DNA from: UMGS1766 sp963597355
GTDB lineage: Bacteria; Bacillota; Clostridia; Oscillospirales; Oscillospiraceae
Length of the DNA stretch: 34,289 nucleotides
Direction of reading: 5' to 3'
Assembly: GCA_963597355.1 (NCBI GenBank)
Contig: CAVBPR010000009.1
Coordinates: 1 to 34,289 of the forward strand
Shown here: positions 15,562 through 22,133 of the stretch, one piece after another
Numbering within the stretch: position 1 is the first letter of the stretch
Layout of the letters: each line of letters starts with the position of its first letter
Position numbers and translations under genes: made by a program
The notes under the pieces: generated by a model
Seen by the model: the letters and a program-made list of their open reading frames with translations, nothing else
What the model was told of the DNA's origin: nothing
Databases searched by the model: none

Positions 15562-16353
15562 ATGTCGTTCACGCTTCCTACCTACGATTTGACTGGTAAA
15601 GTTGCTATTATCACAGGTTCTACCCGTGGTATTGGTAATGCAATTGCACGTACTATGGCTGCCTACGGCGCGTCCGTTGTCATCACTGGCCGTAAACAGG
15701 AACAGTGCGATGAAGTGGCTGCTGCAATTGAAGCTGAGGGCGGAAAGGCTCTGGGTGTTGCCACTGATGTCACAAATGCCGCTGCTCGTGAAAATCTGAT
15801 TGCCAAGACGGTTGAGAAGTTTGGACATCTGGACATCCTGGTCAATAATGCGGGCCTCGGCGGTCAACCCAAGAAAATGATCGATATGGACGAGGACTAT
15901 TTCGATAAGTATGTCGATGCTGACTACAAGGGCCTCTATTTTATGTCTCAGCTGGCTGCTCAGCAGATGAAGGAACAGGGTTGCGAAAAGGGAACTCACC
16001 CTTATCGTATCATTAACCTCTCCTCTGCAGCAGGTATTAAGAGCCCGATTGGCGATACTGTTTATGGTTCCTTGAAGGCTGCGGTTACGCACCTGACGCG
16101 TATTATGGCAAACGAATTAGCACGTTTTGGCATTACGGTTAATGCTGTTGCACCTGGCTATGTTCTGACGGATATGACAAAGGATGTTATGGCAGATGAG
16201 AAAAATGTTGCAGCTGTCACTCGTATGATTACTCTTCGTCGTTATGCTATGCCGGAAGAAATGGCTGGCGTCATTAACTTTATTGCTTCTCCTGCTGGTG
16301 GCTATCTGACGGGCGTATTGATTCCTGTCGATGGTGGTATGACCATTAACTGA
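15562..16353 (+). CDS. Short-chain dehydrogenase/reductase (first gene of catabolic operon)
   Basis: 263-residue classical SDR, a cytoplasmic NAD(P)-dependent oxidoreductase. It has the cofactor loop TGSTRGIG (18-25), NNAG (95-98) and the catalytic Ser154/155, Tyr168 and Lys172. The usual structural Asn of the catalytic tetrad is replaced by Asp121 (DADYKG where NxxG is normal). Closest functional types are 3-oxoacyl reductases and ring-ketone reductases such as phloroglucinol reductase; the substrate is not determinable. AAAGGAGAG lies about 7 bases before the start. It heads a seven-gene operon and shares with the rest a biased codon choice (GCT, GGT, CGT, AAG) unlike the flanking genes, suggesting high expression. 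Confidence 0.88.
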   Translation: MSFTLPTYDLTGKVAIITGSTRGIGNAIARTMAAYGASVVITGRKQEQCDEVAAAIEAEGGKALGVATDVTNAAARENLIAKTVEKFGHLDILVNNAGLGGQPKKMIDMDEDYFDKYVDADYKGLYFMSQLAAQQMKEQGCEKGTHPYRIINLSSAAGIKSPIGDTVYGSLKAAVTHLTRIMANELARFGITVNAVAPGYVLTDMTKDVMADEKNVAAVTRMITLRRYAMPEEMAGVINFIASPAGGYLTGVLIPVDGGMTIN

Positions 16354-16433
16354 TCGGGAATGGGGAATCCGATCTCATAAACATGTTATCTTTTTTAAGA
16401 TAAATTGCTATCTTTTATTGGGAGGAAAAACAA

Positions 16434-18077
16434 ATGTCTATCGAACGCACTTACGAAGCCGGCTGGCGCGTTGGTACTTATGATCAGTATGTTGAAAGAC
16501 TGCTGAGCATGAAGCCCAATGTGTATCTCCATGGCAAGAAGATTGACCGTTCCAACGGTGTTGAAGGGGAAGGCCGCGATCTGGCTGACTGGATTGTCGG
16601 TGGCACCTATGTTATGAAGCAGTGCTATGATACTGCTAATGACGAGCGCTATGAGGACGTCTGCGTGGTTAAGAGCCATCTGACTGGTCACTATGTCAAC
16701 CGTTGCACCCATATTCATCATTCTGTTGACGACCTGCTGAAGAAGCAGTTGATGACTCGCTTGATCTGTCATCGTGTTGGTGGCTGCATGCAGCGTTGCA
16801 TGGGCACTGACGCTATGAATGCTCTGTTCTCTGTTACCTATGACTGCGATCAGGCTTGCGGCACTGAGTATCATGCTCGTCTGAACAAGTATATCGAGTA
16901 CTGTCAGGAAAACGATCTGGTGTGCAACTGCGCTCAGACCGATGTAAAGGGTTCTCGTAATCCCAAGTACAAGCGTGCTCATATGCAGCCCGACCCCGAT
17001 CAGTTCGTACATGTCGTTGAGACTGATGTTGCTGGTATCGGCATTGACGGCAAGCCTTGCAAGGGTATCATCGTTCGCGGTGCTAAGATCTGCAACTCCA
17101 ATGCTCCTTATGTTGATGAGATCATCGTCAACCCCACAAAGTTCATGAGCCCTGACGACGCAGATTATGCAGTTGCTTTTGCACTGCCTGCCGATTGGCC
17201 CGGCCTGAAGCTGATGGCACTGCCCGGTCAGCATCATAAGCGTAAGCATATTGATGCTCCTTGGGCCCATATCGGTGACGTTGAGTCTCTGACTGTGTTT
17301 GACGATGTGTTTGTTCCCTATGATCGCGTGTTTATGTGCGGCCGCGACGACGAGGGTGTTTGCCGTTATGCCGGTTATCTCGCCCTGATGTTTGCGCATT
17401 ATCACCGTCATTCTTACACCGGCTGCAAGACCGCTGTTTCTGAGGTCATTGCTTCTCAGGCTGCTCTGGTTGCTGATGTAAATGACATTGCTAAGGAAGC
17501 ACATGTCCGCTCCAAACTGTGCGATATCATCCAGACCGCTGAGTTGGTATTTGCTGCTGGTCAGCAGTCCGCTTATCGCGCTGTGGAGTTCCCCTCTGGT
17601 CAGTGGGTGCCCGATGAGATCCTGACCAATGCTGGCCGTCGTCTGGCTGGTCACAACATTTACCATGAGTATGAGATTCTCGCCGATCTGTGCGGCGGCG
17701 TTTGCGCAAGCTTGCCCACCGAGGAGAACTTCTACATGGAAGAAGACAATGTTGGTGCTCTCTGCAACAAGTATATTGTTCGTAATCCCGCTTATTCTGC
17801 TGAGGATACCCATCGTGTCATGCGCATGATGGAAGACAAGCTGTGTGATGCCTTTGAAGGCGCACAGGCTGTCGCTGGTGTCCACGGTGGCGGTTCTCCC
17901 CTGATGGAGGAGATCACGCTGATGAGCCGTTACGATCTGGAAGAGCTGAAGAAGATCGCCAAGTATCTGGCTGGTTTGCCCGGTTACGAGGAATGCCCGC
18001 GTTATGAGCGTGAGACTAAGACTCCTCGTGCTATGCTGGCTAAGTTCGATAGCTACAAGGCTGCTGCTAAGAAGTAA
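16434..18077 (+). CDS. 4-hydroxybutyryl-CoA dehydratase-like [4Fe-4S]/FAD enzyme
   Basis: 547-residue member of the family containing 4-hydroxybutyryl-CoA dehydratase (AbfD) and FAD-dependent 4-hydroxyphenylacetate 3-hydroxylases. AbfD converts 4-hydroxybutyryl-CoA to crotonyl-CoA by a radical mechanism and is oxygen-sensitive. All four cluster ligands are present: Cys118 and Cys122 (GCMQRCMG), His324 and Cys331 (HYHRHSYTGCK), which marks it as a dehydratase rather than a hydroxylase. Residues matching AbfD Tyr296, Lys300 and Glu257 are Tyr328, Lys332 and Glu284. Compared with AbfD as I remember it, a short segment before HGGGSP is missing, which carries AbfD Glu455, and AbfD Ala460 is Gly. 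It is about 55 residues longer, with extra N- and C-terminal parts. GGGAGG precedes the ATG. Cofactors and fold are secure; the substrate may differ from 4-hydroxybutyryl-CoA. Confidence 0.87.
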   Translation: MSIERTYEAGWRVGTYDQYVERLLSMKPNVYLHGKKIDRSNGVEGEGRDLADWIVGGTYVMKQCYDTANDERYEDVCVVKSHLTGHYVNRCTHIHHSVDDLLKKQLMTRLICHRVGGCMQRCMGTDAMNALFSVTYDCDQACGTEYHARLNKYIEYCQENDLVCNCAQTDVKGSRNPKYKRAHMQPDPDQFVHVVETDVAGIGIDGKPCKGIIVRGAKICNSNAPYVDEIIVNPTKFMSPDDADYAVAFALPADWPGLKLMALPGQHHKRKHIDAPWAHIGDVESLTVFDDVFVPYDRVFMCGRDDEGVCRYAGYLALMFAHYHRHSYTGCKTAVSEVIASQAALVADVNDIAKEAHVRSKLCDIIQTAELVFAAGQQSAYRAVEFPSGQWVPDEILTNAGRRLAGHNIYHEYEILADLCGGVCASLPTEENFYMEEDNVGALCNKYIVRNPAYSAEDTHRVMRMMEDKLCDAFEGAQAVAGVHGGGSPLMEEITLMSRYDLEELKKIAKYLAGLPGYEECPRYERETKTPRAMLAKFDSYKAAAKK

Positions 18078-18083
18078 TTCCTA

Positions 18084-18124
18084 TGGATCCTTCCCCTGTG
18101 CGTTCGTACAGGGGAAGGTCTCCA
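18084..18124 (+). other. Intercistronic hairpin
   Basis: An 11-bp GC-rich stem (18089-18099 with 18108-18118), extended by TGGA/TCCA beyond a small bulge. No T-run follows, so it is not a standard terminator. It may stabilise the 3' end of the dehydratase mRNA after processing. Confidence 0.7.
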
Positions 18125-18160
18125 TTTGCAAAAATTGACTGATCGAAGGAGAAATTTACT

Positions 18161-19018
18161 ATGGCTCATCTGAACCGCACTATTGGTATCCCGTCCTTTG
18201 ACTTGACGGGCAAAACTGCAATTATTACTGGTGGTACTCAAGGCCTCGGCTTTGGCATTGCCTGCGCTCTGGCTGCATATGGCGCTAATGTGGTTATCAC
18301 TGCTCGTACTGCAGCAAAGGTTGAGGACGCTGTCGCTGACCTGAATGAGAATTATTGCAAGGGTGGACGTGCTTTCGGCATCCCCGCTGACTCCAGCAAG
18401 CTGGAGAACATCAAAATGGTCATTGATAAGACTGTTGCCGAGTTCGGTGAGCTGAATATCCTCATCAACAATGCTGGCGTTTCTGGTCCTACTGCCCTTA
18501 TTGTCGAAAATCGTGAGGGTCGCAAGGAGTACACTCCCGAAGACTTCGAAAAAGTAATTGCTACCAACTTGACCGGCACCTTTATGTTCTGCCAGGAAGC
18601 TGCTCGTCAGATGATCAAGCAGAATGAAACCAACGGCAAGAAGGGCGGCAAAATCATTATCACCGCATCTGTCGGCGGCTTTATCGGTGGCAAGGGTGTT
18701 GTTGGCTATGGCGCGTCTAAGGCAGGTTGCCTGAGTTTGGCTCGCACAATGGCAAACAACTTCGGCCGTGAGAATATCACGGTTAACTGCATTTGCCCCG
18801 GCTATGTCGTAACACCGCTGAATGAAGAATTCTTTATTGACAAGGATGGCAATGAGACTGCATACTACAAGCAGCAGTCCAAGGCAACCTCTGTTCGTCG
18901 TCTGGGTACGATCGAAGAGATTGCTGGTCCTGTTCTTGCGATGTGCTCCGATTCCTTCAGCTATATGACTGGAACTTATCTGTTGTGCGACGGCGGTCAG
19001 TCTATCCCCGCTGAATAA
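18161..19018 (+). CDS. Short-chain dehydrogenase/reductase (second in catabolic operon)
   Basis: 285-residue classical SDR with cofactor loop TGGTQGLG (23-30), NNAG (103-106) and the full tetrad Asn136, Ser170, Tyr183, Lys187. The N-terminal extension before the Rossmann fold (MAHLNRTIGIPSFDL) and the insert around ENREGRKEYTPED (116-128) are longer than in FabG-type enzymes. The ARG-type end of beta-2 (ITART) suggests NADP preference, which is inference. The ribosome site AAGGAG sits about 8 bases before the ATG. It lies between the dehydratase-like gene and the enoyl-CoA hydratase gene. Two non-identical SDRs in one operon suggest two separate ketone/alcohol steps or two stereoisomers. Confidence 0.87.
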   Translation: MAHLNRTIGIPSFDLTGKTAIITGGTQGLGFGIACALAAYGANVVITARTAAKVEDAVADLNENYCKGGRAFGIPADSSKLENIKMVIDKTVAEFGELNILINNAGVSGPTALIVENREGRKEYTPEDFEKVIATNLTGTFMFCQEAARQMIKQNETNGKKGGKIIITASVGGFIGGKGVVGYGASKAGCLSLARTMANNFGRENITVNCICPGYVVTPLNEEFFIDKDGNETAYYKQQSKATSVRRLGTIEEIAGPVLAMCSDSFSYMTGTYLLCDGGQSIPAE

Positions 19019-19051
19019 ACCGTCAAAAATCACAGAAAAGGAGAATGCCAT

Positions 19052-19969
19052 ATGGAGTTTGAAAATATCATCTATAAAGTTGAAAATGGAATTGCTACCA
19101 TCCAACTGAATCGTCCCAAGGCTTTGAATGCATTGAATAGTGCTATCAACCAGGACATTATGTCTGCAATCGATTTGGTTAAAGCAGATCCCTCTGTCCG
19201 CGTGCTGGTTATGACAGGTTCTGAACGGGCATTTGCCGCTGGCGCTGATGTGAAGGAAATGGCAGAAGCTACGCCCCGTTACGCAAAGGAATTTTGTGGC
19301 CTGGCGATTGAAATTAACAACATTCTTGAGTCTTTGCCAATTCCCACAATTGCCGCTGTTGGTGGATTTGCCTTTGGCGGTGGATGCGAGATGACACTTG
19401 CTTGCGATTTCCGCGTTGGTGGTTCTCGTACTACGTTGTCCTTCCCTGAAGTGGGACTGGGCATTATCCCCGGTGCAAATGGTTGTGCTCGTGCAACCGC
19501 TATTGTCGGGCCTGCTAAGGCAAAACAGTTGGTTATGCTGACCGAGATGGTCCCCGGTAAACAGGCGTATGATTTGGGACTTCTCAACTGGTATGTTGAA
19601 GGTGACGCAGCACTGAATGCTGCAGCAAAGGAAGCAAAAGCTGCAGTTAAGGCAGCAAAGGCTGCTGGCGATGAGGCTACTTTGGCTGAAGCTAAGGCTG
19701 CATCCAAGAGTGCTGAGGCTGTTGCCGCAAAAGCTGAGTATGATGCTATTCTGGCAAAGGCTTATGATGTGGCGCAGAAATTGATGAGCAAGCCCGCTTG
19801 TGCTCTTGCATCTGCAAAAGCTGCAATCAATAAGGCTGCAATTGAAACCATTGCTGCTGGCAAGAGCCAGGAGACTACTGAGTTTACCTTGTTGTTTGAT
19901 ACCCACGACCAAAAAGAGGGTATGGCCGCAATGATTGAGAAGCGCACTCCGGTATTTACCAACAACTGA
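19052..19969 (+). CDS. Enoyl-CoA hydratase (crotonase) with Ala/Lys-rich helical insert
   Basis: 305 residues against about 260 for the family. Both catalytic Glu are present: Glu113 (GGGCEMTLACDF) and Glu133 (SFPEVGLGIIPG). The oxyanion loop FAAGADVKEM (61-70) is normal. It should hydrate a 2-enoyl-CoA such as crotonyl-CoA to a 3-hydroxyacyl-CoA. Between the normal core and the C-terminal helices, residues about 184-236 form an Ala/Lys/Glu-rich stretch (AAKEAKAAVKAAKAAGDEATL) that should be helical or coiled coil. It accounts for the extra length. AAAAGGAGA lies about 6 bases before the ATG. The next gene, 122 bases away across a perfect palindrome, is the matching 3-hydroxyacyl-CoA dehydrogenase. 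Confidence 0.88.
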   Translation: MEFENIIYKVENGIATIQLNRPKALNALNSAINQDIMSAIDLVKADPSVRVLVMTGSERAFAAGADVKEMAEATPRYAKEFCGLAIEINNILESLPIPTIAAVGGFAFGGGCEMTLACDFRVGGSRTTLSFPEVGLGIIPGANGCARATAIVGPAKAKQLVMLTEMVPGKQAYDLGLLNWYVEGDAALNAAAKEAKAAVKAAKAAGDEATLAEAKAASKSAEAVAAKAEYDAILAKAYDVAQKLMSKPACALASAKAAINKAAIETIAAGKSQETTEFTLLFDTHDQKEGMAAMIEKRTPVFTNN

Positions 19970-19985
19970 TTTTGTATGAATCTGT

Positions 19986-20018
19986 TTTCATTTATCCACA
20001 CCGTGTGGATAAATGAAA
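19986..20018. repeat. Perfect 33-base palindrome inside the catabolic operon
   Basis: Arms of 16 bases (19986-20001 and 20003-20018) around one central base. It lies between the enoyl-CoA hydratase and 3-hydroxybutyryl-CoA dehydrogenase genes and is not followed by a T-run. It could be an RNA processing hairpin or an operator for an internal promoter. Confidence 0.9.
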
Positions 20019-20091
20019 TGCAGTTCAGCGTCGATTCCTCAAAGGTAGGAAAAGGCAATATATATTTGCAATATTTAAGGAGGAACATATT

Positions 20092-20943
20092 ATGGCTATT
20101 GAAACAATTGCTGTTCTTGGCGCAGGCCAGATGGGCGCTGGTATTGCCCAGATCGCTGCTACAAGTGGCTTTAATGTCATCATCCGTGACATCAAGCAGG
20201 AGTTCTGCGATAAGGGTGTCAACGGCATCAAAGCTGGTTTGGAGAAGCAGGTTGCCAAGGGAAAGACCACACAGGAAGCTGCTGATGCTATTCTGTCCCG
20301 TATCAGCACCACAGTAGAACTGGAGGGTGTTGCTCCTGCCGATTTCGTCATTGAAGCTGCTCCTGAGATCCTGTCCCTGAAGCATGATACCTTTGTGCAG
20401 TTGGGCGAGATCTGCAAGCCCGATGCCATTCTGTGCACAAACACGTCTTCCATGTCCATCGGCGAGATCACCAAGGACTGCAAGAATCCTGAGCGTTGCT
20501 GCGGTATGCACTTCTTCTTCCCGGTGTACGCAATGAAGCTGGTTGAGATGATCCGCTCCTGCTATACCTCTGATGCCACCGTGGCCACTGTCCGCGAGGT
20601 CGCCGAGAAGATGGGCAAGAAGCCGGTCGAGTGCAAGACCGACACCCCGGGCTTCATTGTCAACCGCTGCCTGTTCGCCTTCATGCTGGAAGCTGTCCAC
20701 TGCTATGAAGATGGTGTTGCTACCGTTGATGATATCGATACTGCCATTAAGTATGGTTTGAATCATCCTCTCGGGCCCTTCGAGATGATGGATATGTCTG
20801 GTCTGGATACTTTCCCGCACGTCACTGAGACCATGGAGTCTCTGCCTGTGACCGACTGGAAGTGCCCCGAGTCTGTCAAGAAGCTGGTTGCTGAGGGCAA
20901 GTTCGGCCGCAAGTCTGGTGAAGGCTGGCACAAGTACAACTAA
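20092..20943 (+). CDS. 3-hydroxybutyryl-CoA dehydrogenase (Hbd/PaaH family)
   Basis: 283-residue NAD(P)-dependent dehydrogenase oxidising or reducing the 3-position of short 3-hydroxyacyl-CoA, normally acetoacetyl-CoA/3-hydroxybutyryl-CoA in butyrate metabolism. The Rossmann loop is LGAGQMGAGIA (9-19). The catalytic His140 and Glu152 lie in GMHFFFPVYAMKLVEM, and TPGFIVNR with Asn191 is normal. The conserved HFFNP motif reads HFFFP here (Phe143 instead of Asn). AAGGAGG precedes the ATG. Works in sequence with the upstream hydratase. A strict hbd identity is likely but the Phe143 change could signal another acyl group. Confidence 0.87.
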   Translation: MAIETIAVLGAGQMGAGIAQIAATSGFNVIIRDIKQEFCDKGVNGIKAGLEKQVAKGKTTQEAADAILSRISTTVELEGVAPADFVIEAAPEILSLKHDTFVQLGEICKPDAILCTNTSSMSIGEITKDCKNPERCCGMHFFFPVYAMKLVEMIRSCYTSDATVATVREVAEKMGKKPVECKTDTPGFIVNRCLFAFMLEAVHCYEDGVATVDDIDTAIKYGLNHPLGPFEMMDMSGLDTFPHVTETMESLPVTDWKCPESVKKLVAEGKFGRKSGEGWHKYN

Positions 20944-20957
20944 TTTATAAATCCGTT

Positions 20958-21004
20958 CATTCCCCATCCTATCATTTCATTGCGGATGCGATGGGGAGGG
21001 AATG
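20958..21004 (+). other. Intercistronic hairpin
   Basis: CATTCCCCATC (20958-20968) can pair with GATGGGG (20990-20996) plus GAATG (21000-21004) around a 3-base bulge. No T-run follows. It is the third hairpin in a gap of this operon. Confidence 0.55.
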
Positions 21005-21074
21005 TTTATTCTAAAACTAGGAATTTGCGTTACTGACGCTCTTCCCAAAACTTTTCTTTAAGGACGTGTTTTTC

Positions 21075-22082
21075 ATGGCAAAAACTATTATCACCGCTGC
21101 TCTGACCGGTGCAATCACTCCCCACGGCTATGATGTGCCGGAAACTCCAGAAGCAATTGCTGCCTGCGCTTATGAGTGCTGGAAGGCTGGCGCTTCTGTC
21201 GTTCATCTCCATATGCGTGATGATCAGGGTGCTGGCGTTATGGATCCTGTGAAGTTCTATCAAACAATCTCTATTCTGCGCAATCAGTATCCTGACTGTG
21301 ATGTTATTGTGAACTGCACTTCTTCTGGCGACAACCGCGTTTCCGACGATTCTCCCTATGGTAATGCTGTTCGCGTTCTTCACCATAAGAACGTTCCCGG
21401 TATTGAGATGGGCACCTTTGATGCTGGTTCCTTCAACTGGGGCATCCCCGGCGGCGTATTCCACAACTCTCCCAAGATGCTGTGTGACCTGGGCACCCTG
21501 TATCAGGAGAAGGACATCAAGCCTGAGTTCGAGATCTTCGACCTGGGTATGCTGCGCGCTGTCGGTGTGTACTGGAAGAAGGGCTTCGTGAAGGCTCCTC
21601 TGCACTTCCAGTTCTGCTTGGGTGTTGTTGGCGGTCTGGCTGCAACTCCTCACGATCTGCAGCTGTTGCTGGACGAGATGGAACTGATGCAGAAGCGCGG
21701 CGATCTGCCCGCTGAGTGCACATGGTCCGCTTTCGGTATCGGCAAGGGTCACCTGCCTGTCATGTTCGCTGCTCTGGCCAACAACGGCAACGTTCGTGTT
21801 GGCATGGAGGACAACGTGGTCTATGGCCGCACCGCTGATGGCAAAAAGATCATGGCCACCAACCTGATGCTGGTTGAACGCGCTGCGAATGCAATCAAGG
21901 CATATGGCAATGAAATTGCTACTCCGGCAGAAGCACGTGAGATGCTCGGCCTGAAGCCTCTGGATCTTGAAGCAACTCAGAAGGCACTGGCTGCCATTAC
22001 GATTGAGCAGCTTGAGGCAACTAAAGTTCAGGCTGCTGAAGAATTTGGCACGACTTACTTTGCTGCAAAGGGCATGGGCTGA
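21075..22082 (+). CDS. Beta-keto acid cleavage enzyme (BKACE/Kce family)
   Basis: 335-residue zinc TIM-barrel enzyme. The family catalyses beta-keto acid plus acetyl-CoA to acetoacetate plus a new acyl-CoA; known members act on 3-keto-5-aminohexanoate (lysine fermentation), dehydrocarnitine and triacetate. Zn ligands are His44 and His46 (VVHLHMRDDQG) and Glu245 (RVGMEDN). The region VNCTSSGDNRVSDDSP and GTFDAGSFNWG shape the substrate pocket and could predict specificity by alignment. The ATG at 21075 is chosen over GTG 21066, which would leave one base after AAGGA. No lysine-fermentation genes (aminomutase, 3,5-diaminohexanoate dehydrogenase) are in the window, so the lysine role is less likely. 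The adjacent 3-hydroxyacid dehydrogenase probably makes its substrate. Confidence 0.92.
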   Translation: MAKTIITAALTGAITPHGYDVPETPEAIAACAYECWKAGASVVHLHMRDDQGAGVMDPVKFYQTISILRNQYPDCDVIVNCTSSGDNRVSDDSPYGNAVRVLHHKNVPGIEMGTFDAGSFNWGIPGGVFHNSPKMLCDLGTLYQEKDIKPEFEIFDLGMLRAVGVYWKKGFVKAPLHFQFCLGVVGGLAATPHDLQLLLDEMELMQKRGDLPAECTWSAFGIGKGHLPVMFAALANNGNVRVGMEDNVVYGRTADGKKIMATNLMLVERAANAIKAYGNEIATPAEAREMLGLKPLDLEATQKALAAITIEQLEATKVQAAEEFGTTYFAAKGMG

Positions 22083-22133
22083 TTTTTTCTTGCTTAGTAT
22101 ATCCTGCTCTGAGTTTTGTTTGAGGTGAAAAAC

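Noticed and set aside
16395..17885. Open frame of 496 codons on the minus strand
   Set aside because: It mirrors the dehydratase-like gene. It has no ribosome site or recognisable motif and arises from the biased codons of the plus strand.
18053..19912. Open frame of 619 codons on the minus strand
   Set aside because: It spans two real plus-strand genes with intact active-site motifs, and its protein is low in family features.
19762..20967. Open frame of 401 codons on the minus strand
   Set aside because: Antisense to the 3-hydroxybutyryl-CoA dehydrogenase gene and the end of the hydratase gene; same cause.
21075..22082. Assigning the BKACE gene as kce of lysine fermentation
   Set aside because: None of the other lysine-fermentation genes is in the window, and the neighbouring dehydrogenase is of the carnitine/lambda-crystallin type.
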